From JANQEU01 sp965242805 (lineage in GTDB: Bacteria; Bacteroidota; Bacteroidia; Cytophagales; Cyclobacteriaceae): a stretch of DNA of 64,000 nt. Both the position numbers and the translations under genes were made by a program. Below the pieces are notes generated by a model, which made no database searches, was not told the DNA's origin, and was given only the letters and a program-made list of their open reading frames with translations. Within the stretch, counting starts at the first letter, position 1, and each line of letters begins with the position of its first letter. Of this stretch, positions 34,780-43,852 are shown in pieces. The stretch is taken from NCBI GenBank assembly GCA_965242805.1, contig CBDETD010000002.1, positions 744,001 through 808,000 of the forward strand, read 5' to 3'.

Positions 34780-35089
34780 ATATCCTCTTAGACCCTACCT
34801 CCTATAAAAGGTTTAATACGACCTATTAACGTAGACCGCACTATAATATTGAATAGAGTTATTTATTATCTGAAGACATGATCTGAACCGTTATAAAAAA
34901 GTTTTGTCGGGTCGTTTACACAAAATCATTCATTTGCACCGTCGTATCTATTGTATTGTGTGAATTAATATGCACATTTGCATCCCTTTTTTCAGGGATC
35001 ACGCTGATACTTTCCTAGACATTTTATGAAGTGGGATAATGTTAAAATGTTGACAGGAAAAATATTATACCAAACTCAAGGACCAGACA
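34691..35089. other. Intergenic region before the TPR-GAF kinase
   Basis: 399 bases, AT-rich. It holds the possible tiny membrane peptide frame (34687-34779, minus), an inverted repeat ATCCCT-TTTTTC-AGGGAT at 34982-34999, and a repeated CATTTGCA at 34931 and 34975. It must contain the promoter of the kinase gene. No stronger element seen. Confidence 0.4.
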
Positions 35090-37993
35090 ATGTTAAGAAT
35101 CAGCTTATGCCTGACAGCAGGCATACTTTTGAATTCATATTTATGTGCTAAAAGTGTTGAATCCGATGCCCTGGAAGGGCGTATCCAAAACCAAATAAAG
35201 AACCATGAATATGTAGATACCCTAAATTCTATTTCACTTCATTATCTGAAAACAGATCCATCGAGAAGTCTTCAATTCATCAATCTTGCTTTAAACATTG
35301 CAGACTCTTTGAAATATGACCAGGGATTATTCCGAGCTACTCTAAATAAAGGCAATAGTTATTGGGTTAGTGGGTTATTTGATCTTGCACTGAATTATTA
35401 CTATAAAGCGCTCACCATAGAGATTGATCAATATCCGGAGGGGCTAGCCATTGTAAATAATAATATTGGAGAGGTTTTCAAGAAAAGAAAACAGTTTGAT
35501 AGCGCAATGATCCATTATCAAAAAGCGTGGGGTATTGTTCATGGCAGAATGAAAAACAGATATCCATCTCTTTTAGCAGCAAATATTGCGGAATTACACT
35601 TACTTGAAGGAAAGCACGACTCTGCGGAATATTATTATCGTATAGCACTTAAGTACGGTAAAACAGGTAAGGATGACCGAGGTCTAAGCTATGCTCTCTT
35701 TGGATTTGGAGAGTTGTCCTATCTCAAAGATGACCTAGAGCAATCCATTGATTATCATCGACAATCTCTGGCCATCAGAGAAACCATCAAGGACAACCGC
35801 GCAATTATTCAATCTTACTTAAAACTCGGAAAATACTACAATGAAAATGGAGACACCAGACAGAGTCTGCATTGTATTGAAATGGCGGAGATGATCTCGA
35901 AACAAATGTCCGCAATGGATCTTTTATGTGATAGCTATTTGGCAAAATCAAACCATTTCGCAGAAGGCAATAACTTCAAACAAGCCAACCAATATCTTAA
36001 AAAATTCTATTTGATGAAGGACAGCCTGGAATCAGCTATGTTTATAGTAAACCTTGAAAAGGTAAAAGAAAGCTTGAAAGCTGATCTGGTGAATGCGGAA
36101 AACAAGCTGTTAAACGAACAAAGGATCCAGCAAAACCAGTCGATCAAGTCCCAGATCGTAACCATCACAATAATATCATTTTTGACAATGGTATTGGGAT
36201 TGTCACTTACTCAGTACTACAAAAAATTAAAATTGACAAAGAAATCCGCCCTCAAGCTAGATCAGCTTAACAAGGTGATCACTGACCAAAACAGGGAAAT
36301 AAATAAGATCAATTCTCAATTGGATACGAGGTTGGATTCAAGCAATAAAATGCTTGTTGAGAGTCAAAGGATCTCAAAACTTGGAAGCTGGGAATACGAT
36401 CTCAATACTGCCAGAATGGTTTGGTCCCAGGAAACCTTCAGACAACTTTGCATTGAGCCGGATATTTTAGAACCATCCGTCAAAATGGCTAGAAAGTTCC
36501 TGAACAAGGCTAATTACTACAAACTGTTGCGTGCTTTTGCCAGAGTAAAGGTGATAGGAAATTCAGAACAACTGGAATTGACAATTAGCGACTCGAAGAA
36601 ATGCAAAAAAACAATCTCCTTAGAGATGGTTCCGGAGATCAAAGAAGATAAAGTACTTAAGGTATATGGATCTAACTTGGACATCACAAAGAAAGTAATT
36701 GATCGAAGTCGAGAAAAATCGATCATAAAATCACTACTTGAATTATCCATGGAAGCCAATTTGGTGGAGTTGTCATTTGAACAATTTATCAAAGGAGTGC
36801 TGTTAAAATCAACAAATACGCTAGAAGTGGATAGGGCAAGTTTCTGGTTCTATTCCAAATCGGATAACCTGTTAAACTGCCTGAATCGCTATGAAAGATC
36901 AACCAACAGGTTTACAAAAGACAAGAGTATAAATACCAACAATTTTCCTGTATACTTCCAGTCGCTTCTCAGTAATCGATCTCTGGCTATCGAAGATGCC
37001 TCTAGCGATCACATTACTTCGGAGTTCGCTGAAGACTACCTCAGTCAAAATAATATACATGCGATGCTGGATGCCAAAATTGTGGTTGATGGGAAGTTTG
37101 TGGGTATCATAAGTTTTGAGAGAACAAAAAAACCATATAAATGGGATTTCTCAGAACAAAGATTTGTCGGATCGCTTTCAGATATTATTTCTATGGCTAT
37201 AGCCATCAACAACAAAAAGAAGCTGGAAGAACAGAAGCTATCCCTCATCGAAAAACTTACGAAGAAGAATCAAAGTCTGGAGGATTTTGCATACGTAATA
37301 TCACATAATCTTCGTGGACCTGTCACCCAAATAATGGGATTAAGCAATCTGTTGTTAGACGATCAGAAAGGTCCAGAGCTTGTTTCGGATATTTCATCAC
37401 GACTGAGTGTTGCCTCCCACAATTTAGATCAGGTGATTTCAGACCTGAATCAGGTGCTTAAATATAATGACGACCAAAAAGGAAATGAGGAGGAATTCAC
37501 ACTTTCTGAAGTCGTGGATATGGTCTCAAATAGCCTATCGTCAGAACTGGGAAAGGTCGATCACAAACTTGAAATGACATTCGATAAGAGTTTCAAGATA
37601 CACTCCAGTAGAACTGTGTTTTACAATTTGATCTACAACCTGTTATCAAACTCAATCAAGTATCGGAATCAGGACCGCCCGATGATCTTCTCTATTGGAG
37701 TAATTGAGGAGTCTGATAGGATAATTCTTGAATTTAAGGACAATGGGAAGGGAATTGACCTCCATAGGTATGGAAGAAAGATCTTTAAAATGTATCAAAG
37801 ATTTGACCTGACTACGGAGGGAAGAGGTATTGGTCTGTACCTGGTAAAGAATCAAATAGAAATGCTTGGTGGTCAAATTCAACTTGAAAGCGCGATCGGA
37901 CAGGGTACAGACATTAAGGTGATCATACCAAGGGCATCATCGGTTCTTCATGAAAAAAATACGGATCAATTGAGTATGAAAAGCTATACCTGA
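35090..37993 (+). CDS. TPR-PAS-GAF sensor histidine kinase
   Basis: A 967-residue kinase. Signal-like N-terminus, TPR repeats (about 50-340), one TM helix (about 352-372), coiled coil, PAS-like fold (about 425-530), GAF-like domain (about 545-700), HisKA with H739 (YVISHNLRGPV), and HATPase with YNLLSNSIKYR, FKDNGKGID and GRGIGLYLVK. It is expected to phosphorylate a separate receiver, most likely that of the convergent gene at 38005-38409. A periplasmic TPR sensor with GAF domain is common in Bacteroidota, but the ligand is not apparent. Confidence 0.88.
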   Translation: MLRISLCLTAGILLNSYLCAKSVESDALEGRIQNQIKNHEYVDTLNSISLHYLKTDPSRSLQFINLALNIADSLKYDQGLFRATLNKGNSYWVSGLFDLALNYYYKALTIEIDQYPEGLAIVNNNIGEVFKKRKQFDSAMIHYQKAWGIVHGRMKNRYPSLLAANIAELHLLEGKHDSAEYYYRIALKYGKTGKDDRGLSYALFGFGELSYLKDDLEQSIDYHRQSLAIRETIKDNRAIIQSYLKLGKYYNENGDTRQSLHCIEMAEMISKQMSAMDLLCDSYLAKSNHFAEGNNFKQANQYLKKFYLMKDSLESAMFIVNLEKVKESLKADLVNAENKLLNEQRIQQNQSIKSQIVTITIISFLTMVLGLSLTQYYKKLKLTKKSALKLDQLNKVITDQNREINKINSQLDTRLDSSNKMLVESQRISKLGSWEYDLNTARMVWSQETFRQLCIEPDILEPSVKMARKFLNKANYYKLLRAFARVKVIGNSEQLELTISDSKKCKKTISLEMVPEIKEDKVLKVYGSNLDITKKVIDRSREKSIIKSLLELSMEANLVELSFEQFIKGVLLKSTNTLEVDRASFWFYSKSDNLLNCLNRYERSTNRFTKDKSINTNNFPVYFQSLLSNRSLAIEDASSDHITSEFAEDYLSQNNIHAMLDAKIVVDGKFVGIISFERTKKPYKWDFSEQRFVGSLSDIISMAIAINNKKKLEEQKLSLIEKLTKKNQSLEDFAYVISHNLRGPVTQIMGLSNLLLDDQKGPELVSDISSRLSVASHNLDQVISDLNQVLKYNDDQKGNEEEFTLSEVVDMVSNSLSSELGKVDHKLEMTFDKSFKIHSSRTVFYNLIYNLLSNSIKYRNQDRPMIFSIGVIEESDRIILEFKDNGKGIDLHRYGRKIFKMYQRFDLTTEGRGIGLYLVKNQIEMLGGQIQLESAIGQGTDIKVIIPRASSVLHEKNTDQLSMKSYT

Positions 37994-38004
37994 CAGGATA
38001 TTGT

Positions 38005-38409
38005 CTAGAAGTATTTGTCGATTATTTCCTGTAGAATGTCTTTGTTGAGAGGTTTCGATTTAAAATCGGTTACATTAGGATTGTTATCAGCTTTGGATCT
38101 GTCTTCATAACTGATCGAAGAAGTAAGCATGATAATCTTCGTGATTTCAGGATTGTAGTTGAGCTTAACAAATTCCTCAATGAAATCCCATCCATCCATC
38201 AACGGCATATTTATATCCAACAAGATCAGATCAGGTGGACTATCATTGGAAATCAGGTAATCCAAAGCCTCTCTCCCACTATTGACCGAAACCACTTCTT
38301 CCGCCAATTTTGACCTTTCGATGACAAGACCATTGAGAAAGTTTGTGGGCTCGTCATCATCAATTAAAAGAATTTTTGAAAGCTTCGACATATTTTCAGG
38401 TGGAGACAT
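38005..38409 (-). CDS. CheY-like response regulator
   Basis: A receiver domain of 134 residues, or 128 from the second methionine (38391), which I find more natural (MSKLSKILLIDDDEP). Phosphoacceptor is D65 (LLDINMPLMDG), with K118 (SKPL). It is convergent with the TPR-GAF kinase, 11 bases apart, and is probably its partner. Long alpha4-beta5 loop residues (SISYEDRSKADNNPN) resemble the Rcp1/CheY-type phytochrome-linked regulators. Confidence 0.82.
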   Translation of the reverse strand: MSPPENMSKLSKILLIDDDEPTNFLNGLVIERSKLAEEVVSVNSGREALDYLISNDSPPDLILLDINMPLMDGWDFIEEFVKLNYNPEITKIIMLTSSISYEDRSKADNNPNVTDFKSKPLNKDILQEIIDKYF

Positions 38410-38481
38410 TCAACCGTCTGATAAGTACTTTTATCTAATTTAATGAATGAATTGTGAATCGTTAGACCATTTTCTGATATC

Positions 38482-39243
38482 CTATGATTTGATCCCTCTT
38501 AGAAAAGCCATTTTGCTACCGATGAACGAAATAATTACAAAATACAATACACTTACCAACATCGTTGGGATTATTGATCCATCATCTTCCAATGAATAAC
38601 TGTGAGCTAATGATGGTAATGAAAATGGAAAAAAAGAAGCATTCAGGTCATAATCATTCAACAACTGGGCTAGGACGAAACCCATGATCCCAACAGCCAA
38701 GGGAAAAACCAAACTATTTGAAAAGTAACTAACAAAGAAAACCAGGGCAAGGATACCCAGTGAAGCTACTATCGTATGTGAATATAATTGTACAACAATT
38801 CCCCATTCCATATCAGATAAATTCAATTCCAATCCAAGTGTAAATGGTATGATTATCATAATTACTACAAAAAGAAGATGTGAAAGGAAGAATACGCCCG
38901 TGATCACCAACAACTTTGATAGATAGATCTTTCCCTTTGCCACAGGCAGGGAATAGAGATGCTTCCATGAGTTGTTTCTATTCTCCATCAAAATGGATAA
39001 AGCACATATTATAACCAAAAACATCGGAAGCAGCATATTTCCAATACTATTGTAATGGAATTCCACCCATGGTATCCAACCCTCAATAGATACATCTATT
39101 GATTGATCATCTATCGAGACCTTTGGCAAAAACATCGCCATAAATGCTATAAGCATATTTGCTGTGATGGTCCCCAATGTAGCCAACCACAATATACCGG
39201 AATTTTTAAGTTTAAGAATTTCAGCATAGATCAATCGTTCCAT
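38482..39243 (-). CDS. ABC-2 type transporter permease
   Basis: A 253-residue membrane protein with about six TM helices (first at 14-37). It is the partner of the ATPase gene just upstream on the same strand (5-base gap). The sequence (MERLIYAEILKLKNSG) resembles permeases of lantibiotic-immunity or ABC-2 exporters. Cargo is unknown. Confidence 0.82.
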   Translation of the reverse strand: MERLIYAEILKLKNSGILWLATLGTITANMLIAFMAMFLPKVSIDDQSIDVSIEGWIPWVEFHYNSIGNMLLPMFLVIICALSILMENRNNSWKHLYSLPVAKGKIYLSKLLVITGVFFLSHLLFVVIMIIIPFTLGLELNLSDMEWGIVVQLYSHTIVASLGILALVFFVSYFSNSLVFPLAVGIMGFVLAQLLNDYDLNASFFPFSLPSLAHSYSLEDDGSIIPTMLVSVLYFVIISFIGSKMAFLRGIKS

Positions 39244-39248
39244 AATAA

Positions 39249-39962
39249 CTACTTCCTTAGATCTAGATAGAAACTTTCAAGATCACGGTATTGGCTTATT
39301 TGAGTTATGTCCCCTTTAAAAACCAATCGTCCACTTCGTAGTATCAACAGGTGATCGCAGGTCTTTTCTACTTCTGACAGCAAATGGCTAGATACCACTA
39401 TGGTTTTACCTTCTGAACTGATCGAACTCAATAAATTCCTTATCTCTACTATCCCATCAGGATCAAGACCATTGGTCGGTTCATCCAGTATCAATATTTC
39501 CGGCTCACCCAGGAGAACCATTGCGATACCCACTCGTTGGCGCATTCCTGTTGACAATTGCCGTACCTTGTAGTGGGCATAGTCCTCCATTTTAACCTTT
39601 TTGAGATAGTCATCAATTCGTTGAAAAGGAATTCCCCGATACAACGCAGCTATCTTCATATTGTCGAAAACACTTAAGTGACGATATAGACCAGGTTCCT
39701 CTATGAGTAAACCCAACTGATGATAAATTCCTTCATTCTTATAGTTAGCATTATCAGGATATATGTTCAAGTTGCCACCTAAAGGCTTCAATAGACCTCC
39801 AATCAATTTGAGAAGCGTAGATTTACCCGAACCATTGTGGCCCAATAATCCTACTACCTTACCTGTTTCGATTTCAAAACTGATGTTCTCAAGGACCAGA
39901 GTTTCCTTTTCATATCCAAAGGAAAGGTTGTCTGCTGTAATCGTAAAGGAATGTTCTTTCAT
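39249..39962 (-). CDS. ABC transporter ATP-binding protein
   Basis: A 237-residue ATPase: Walker A GLLGHNGSGKSTLL (about 36-49), signature LSTGMRQRVGIAM, Walker B EILILDEPTNGLDP and the His switch SSHLLSE. It drives the permease encoded 5 bases downstream. Together they form a small ABC-2 exporter. Confidence 0.93.
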   Translation of the reverse strand: MKEHSFTITADNLSFGYEKETLVLENISFEIETGKVVGLLGHNGSGKSTLLKLIGGLLKPLGGNLNIYPDNANYKNEGIYHQLGLLIEEPGLYRHLSVFDNMKIAALYRGIPFQRIDDYLKKVKMEDYAHYKVRQLSTGMRQRVGIAMVLLGEPEILILDEPTNGLDPDGIVEIRNLLSSISSEGKTIVVSSHLLSEVEKTCDHLLILRSGRLVFKGDITQISQYRDLESFYLDLRK

Positions 39963-40006
39963 TCAGATATAAATATCAGTTGAATTTCAAAACCATCATA
40001 TAAATA

Positions 40007-40489
40007 ATGTGTTCTTTAATCATGACATTATTTGAATCCGTTTGGGATTATCCACGCCCACCAAAGCTTGAAGAGTTTGATGGTCATGTCAGAGTGGTGC
40101 ATGACAATGTGGTTATTGCTGATTCAAATAGGGTTCTGCGAATGCTAGAGACAAGTCATCCCCCCACCTATTACATACCGTTTGATCACATTGAAATGAC
40201 CCTTTTCAAGGAAAGCGACAGACGATCTTTTTGTGAGTTTAAAGGAAGAGCGAGTTATTATGATCTCAATATGAACGGTCTTGTAACGGATGTAGGTTGG
40301 TATTATCCCAATCCCAATTTTCGCTATTCAAAACTGAAAGATCACATTGCTATTTATAGCTCCAAAGTAGATCAGTGTCTGGTCAATGACGAACAGGTCA
40401 AAGCCCAGGAGGGAGATTTTTACGGTGGATGGATCACTAACAACATCCAGGGACCATTCAAGGGAGGTACAGGAACCCATGGTTGGTAG
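40007..40489 (+). CDS. DUF427 protein
   Basis: A 160-residue protein matching DUF427 (VVIADSNRVLRMLETSHPPTYYIP, WYYPNP, DHIAIYSSKVD, ...YGGW). The fold is a small beta barrel of unknown activity. The start is taken at 40007 (MCSLIMTLFES); the second methionine (40022) is also possible. The stop overlaps the DUF4174-type gene by 11 bases. Confidence 0.85.
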   Translation: MCSLIMTLFESVWDYPRPPKLEEFDGHVRVVHDNVVIADSNRVLRMLETSHPPTYYIPFDHIEMTLFKESDRRSFCEFKGRASYYDLNMNGLVTDVGWYYPNPNFRYSKLKDHIAIYSSKVDQCLVNDEQVKAQEGDFYGGWITNNIQGPFKGGTGTHGW

Positions 40490-40904
40490 GTTATTATTTT
40501 TCAATTATTTAATCATGATCTCAATGATGGGTTTTACACAGCCATTATCCTCTTATCAATGGAAAAATCGGATCCTGATACTGAATGATGGAAAGGGCAT
40601 TGAGGAACAATTATCGGCTATGGACAGTGAATCTGCTGGTATGGAAGAAAGGGATCTTTTGATAATTACCTTAAAAGAAGACAATGCCACAATAGGCGGT
40701 AGGCCCCTATCAAAAAATGACTTGGATGAGATCAAAAATATATATGATATTCCAACTAACGAATTTAAGCTCATTCTCATTGGAAAGGATGGAACTGTTA
40801 AACTTCAGGAATCAAGGTTTGTTAATCCCTGGGAAATCTTCGCATTGATTGACAGCATGCCCATGCGAAGAAACGAAATGAGGAAGATCAGGTCAAATCA
40901 CTGA
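40479..40904 (+). CDS. DUF4174-like exported protein
   Basis: About 141 residues from ATG 40479, with a signal peptide (MVGRLLFFNYLIMISMMGF) and a thioredoxin-fold-like body (RILILNDGKG, KLILIGKDGTVKL, FVNPWEIFALIDSMP). This matches the DUF4174 pattern. A longer frame from 40386 is rejected: it lies inside DUF427 and lacks a signal. The 3' end overlaps the convergent oxidoreductase gene by 17 bases. Confidence 0.75.
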   Translation: MVGRLLFFNYLIMISMMGFTQPLSSYQWKNRILILNDGKGIEEQLSAMDSESAGMEERDLLIITLKEDNATIGGRPLSKNDLDEIKNIYDIPTNEFKLILIGKDGTVKLQESRFVNPWEIFALIDSMPMRRNEMRKIRSNH

Positions 40905-42129
40905 TCAGGGCAGAAGCACAATAGCGTCCTGATGCCATAGCGGCATTCAGGGATCCATTAAGTAAATAGTCCCCGGCTAGATAGATGTCTTCACCTATTT
41001 TGATCTGATTCTTGCTAACCGTCATACTTGGCTCCCCGACCATGGGTAAAGCTTCATGAATATAGTAGGATTTAATATGCTCAATTTCATTTTCCACCAA
41101 TCCCATTATGGAAAATAATTCAAACCTGACTTTTTTTATTAGATCCTCCTCGGACATGGTTGGGATTCCAACGACAGTCACCGAAAGCAACGACTTGTCT
41201 GAGGGCGAATAATCCGTGGAAACATTTGAAATGATGCAAAGGTTATTGATCAATCCCTCCCCCATTGGTACTAAACCAATAACGGGTTTTCCTTCTTTTT
41301 TGGGAATTGCGAAGTAAAGGTTGATGGTATCCTTATAATCAGGTGTCTTCTCCCGAAAATCTGCAGTGACCTGTTCAGGATGAGTTGCAATGACCAGCTT
41401 ATCATATGGTAGATCTTTACCATTTTCCAGGATCAATTTCTTTCCCGAAAATGACTTAACCTTCGTTGAGAAAAGGAATTCGGTATTATTCAGGAGATTC
41501 TTTAGCTGGTCAGGGATCATTTGCATACCTTTTTTGGGAATTGCGGCATAACCCTCTGAGAACATTTTGAAGATAAATTCAAAGATCCTGCTTGAAGTAT
41601 TGAGCTCATTCTCTAAAAAGATCCCACCAAAGAAGGGATGAAAAAAGTAATTCATCATCTTCGAACTAAATCCCTTTTCATTAAGGTAGGTAACGGTAGG
41701 TACGGAAGGTTGTGAAAAGATCTTATCAATGTCCTGATACTTAACATGTTGTGTCAGATTCCACATCCTCACCTTATCTCCCAGCGTCCCAACCGGCGAA
41801 AAAAGGGCATTGAAAGCTGTCGATGGTCTCTTTAATGGATCAGTGACCAGGAAAGGATCACTTTCCCTGTAAACAATAGCCCCGGGTTCGAAATAACACA
41901 GGTCAAGTTTATCCAGATCCAAATATCGATTTACTTCCGGATACGCGGTTAGGAGCACCTGAAATCCACGGTCCATTAAGAATCCATCGATATGATCTGT
42001 TCGAACTCTACCCCCTACGGCATCGGCTGCATCTACAATAACTGAATCAATACCATTCTTCTCCAATTCCAGAGCACAAATGAGTCCGGATACACCAGCA
42101 CCTACAATGACAACTTTTGACTTCGCCAT
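40888..42129 (-). CDS. NAD(P)/FAD-dependent oxidoreductase (amine-oxidase/PPOX-like)
   Basis: A 413-residue flavoprotein. The N-terminus has the dinucleotide fold VIVGAGVSGLICALELEK and the VGGRVRTD motif of the flavin-containing amine oxidase group; the C-terminus has YLAGDYLLNGSLNAAMASG for FAD binding. It resembles uncharacterised protoporphyrinogen oxidase-like proteins, including carotenoid desaturase relatives. Substrate is not deducible. Confidence 0.85.
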   Translation of the reverse strand: MAKSKVVIVGAGVSGLICALELEKNGIDSVIVDAADAVGGRVRTDHIDGFLMDRGFQVLLTAYPEVNRYLDLDKLDLCYFEPGAIVYRESDPFLVTDPLKRPSTAFNALFSPVGTLGDKVRMWNLTQHVKYQDIDKIFSQPSVPTVTYLNEKGFSSKMMNYFFHPFFGGIFLENELNTSSRIFEFIFKMFSEGYAAIPKKGMQMIPDQLKNLLNNTEFLFSTKVKSFSGKKLILENGKDLPYDKLVIATHPEQVTADFREKTPDYKDTINLYFAIPKKEGKPVIGLVPMGEGLINNLCIISNVSTDYSPSDKSLLSVTVVGIPTMSEEDLIKKVRFELFSIMGLVENEIEHIKSYYIHEALPMVGEPSMTVSKNQIKIGEDIYLAGDYLLNGSLNAAMASGRYCASALISDLT

Positions 42130-42138
42130 GAATCAATT

Positions 42139-42720
42139 TCAAAATCTCATTCTAATATAGCCAGGGGCAATGGTAAAATTTTGAAGATTCCCAAAAAGTT
42201 GTTTTCCTCGTCGATTCTGACTTATGTAAAAAGTAAGATCGAATAAAAATAGAAAACTTCCCTGGAGGACTAATGACCTTCCAAATCCTTTTAGGCGGTC
42301 GTCATCCCCGCCAGCATTTCGCGATCTTTCGATCATATAGAGTCCTGTTGCAATATAAGCCAGGTCCAAACCTGAATTAAAGAGTAAGGATTTCTCAAGT
42401 TTGATCTGCTCCCTCATTGTAGATGACAAATCAAATTCAGAAGGTTTTGTTTTAGATATTTTTAAGATCCCTAATCCTGATATCCCAAGATTTACAATAT
42501 TCCAGTAAATATTCATCTCATGGAAATAGCGTTGACTTCCAGTCGATCTGTCTGCAAGAAATGGGTTGATGGCAATATTAGCGGTAGCCCACGAACCGAG
42601 TACCACCAGCCCATTTTTTGTGGACTTTAGACGTTCAACGTTAAATTGATTCAGATCCTGGCAACTGATTTTAAATCCGGTTGTAATGATGAACAATAGA
42701 AATAACAAGTACCTATTCAT
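42139..42720 (-). CDS. Membrane protein of unknown function (DUF6992-like)
   Basis: About 193 residues from ATG 42720 (MNRYLLFLLFIITTGF, a signal peptide ending in ISC). Two to three further helices lie around residues 40-60, 70-90 and 150-170, and there is a conserved SWATANIA pattern. I would place it with the DUF6992 group by recollection of pattern, with modest confidence. The longer frame to 42756 is rejected because the signal starts at this methionine. Confidence 0.6.
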   Translation of the reverse strand: MNRYLLFLLFIITTGFKISCQDLNQFNVERLKSTKNGLVVLGSWATANIAINPFLADRSTGSQRYFHEMNIYWNIVNLGISGLGILKISKTKPSEFDLSSTMREQIKLEKSLLFNSGLDLAYIATGLYMIERSRNAGGDDDRLKGFGRSLVLQGSFLFLFDLTFYISQNRRGKQLFGNLQNFTIAPGYIRMRF

Positions 42721-42744
42721 AATTGTTGATTGTTCAATATCAAC

Positions 42745-42770
42745 AAAAAAACCCAATCAATTGATTGGGC
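42745..42770 (-). terminator. Terminator, minus strand
   Basis: Near-perfect palindrome CCCAATCAATTGATTGGG (42752-42769), followed on the minus strand by TTTTTTTG. It ends transcription of the FISUMP-type gene starting at 43393. Confidence 0.8.
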
Positions 42771-42799
42771 TTAGGTAACAAATGTGTTTTAAATATTAT

Positions 42800-43393
42800 T
42801 TACTCGTGAACCAGGATGCACCTGGTAGCATTTCTATGATACTTGGCCGTCTGAGCATGATATATTTCCCCCGTGCCTTTGTGTATGGTTATCAATCCCG
42901 CGTGTTCGTTGCTCTTTTCTTCAGCATCCCAATAATAACCTTCAACTCCGATACTGTGATAGTATCCGCCGGGTTCTCCAAATCCTTCATATTGAAGGTT
43001 TAATCCACTTTCACCTGCTTCCTTGATAGAATTTCCAGCTTCATGGATCCCTCCATAAAGATTAAATATGTCGGTCCAATCTTCAATGGTTGGCACCCTC
43101 CACCCTTGAGGACAGGATTCCACTGCTCCATCAAATGTGTAGAGTCGTCCATATTTCTCACAATAAGCATCCACATCCTTGTAACAATGAGATCCTTCAA
43201 CATTGTAACGATTGTTTTCAGCATACCAAGTCCTCTTAACAGCAACCCTTGACAGGGTGTCAATATCTATAGTTATGGTCTTATACACGTGTCCATCCCT
43301 CTGGTCGGTGTATGTCCCTGTTTCCATAATTTTTTGCCCCCATGTGGAAAATCCCAGGGCCATCAAAACCAGTACTAAAGCTGTATTTTTCAT
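42800..43393 (-). CDS. Fibrobacter-type paralogous domain (FISUMP) exported protein
   Basis: About 197 residues from ATG 43393, with a signal peptide (MKNTALVLVLMALGFS). The mature part has the FISUMP pattern: GHVYKTITI (GxxYxTxxI), WYAENNRY, YGRLYTFDGA, CPQGWRVPT and DWTDIF. These lectin-like domains are found on surface proteins in Bacteroidota. It has one domain and no sorting tail. Confidence 0.83.
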   Translation of the reverse strand: MKNTALVLVLMALGFSTWGQKIMETGTYTDQRDGHVYKTITIDIDTLSRVAVKRTWYAENNRYNVEGSHCYKDVDAYCEKYGRLYTFDGAVESCPQGWRVPTIEDWTDIFNLYGGIHEAGNSIKEAGESGLNLQYEGFGEPGGYYHSIGVEGYYWDAEEKSNEHAGLITIHKGTGEIYHAQTAKYHRNATRCILVHE

Positions 43394-43477
43394 AAAACGT
43401 TGATTTCTAGTAATTAACAAATATAGAGTGAAATTAGATTTATCCTATTTTTTCTTGATAAGAACTTATTTCTAAAA

Positions 43478-43852
43478 CTACATTCTGGCGAATGTGTCTT
43501 TGATGATTTGAATGACGTGATCTGAACTGTAGGGTTTTTGTAGATACCTGGCTATTTCTCCATTCTCCAGAGCTTGCTGTATTTCCTCGTTAATGGCATA
43601 TCCCGTCAATATGATATATTCCTTTTCAGGATAGTCCTTTCTGGCTTCCCTAATGAACTGAAGTCCATCCATCATAGGCATCTTCATGTCTGATATGACA
43701 ATTTTGATATTTGGATTCTCTTTCAGCACTTTTAGCCCTTCCTCTCCTCCGGGGGCCGTGACAACTTTAAAATCATCCCGAAATTGTGCTTGAAAAAGGA
43801 ACAAATTTGGTTCCTCGTCGTCTACATAGAGTAATTCAGGGGTGCTGGACAT
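43478..43852 (-). CDS. CheY-like response regulator of the DUF4154 kinase
   Basis: A 124-residue receiver with D11/D12, phosphoacceptor D55 (VISDMKMPMMDG), T83 and K105 (LQKPY). Its start overlaps the end of the upstream kinase gene by 17 bases, so they are a coupled pair. It resembles the orphan regulator at 24786-25160. Confidence 0.9.
   Translation of the reverse strand: MSSTPELLYVDDEEPNLFLFQAQFRDDFKVVTAPGGEEGLKVLKENPNIKIVISDMKMPMMDGLQFIREARKDYPEKEYIILTGYAINEEIQQALENGEIARYLQKPYSSDHVIQIIKDTFARM

Noticed and set aside
34931..34982. Repeated CATTTGCA before the TPR-GAF kinase
   Set aside because: Too short (8 bases) to be called a site by itself in AT-rich DNA.
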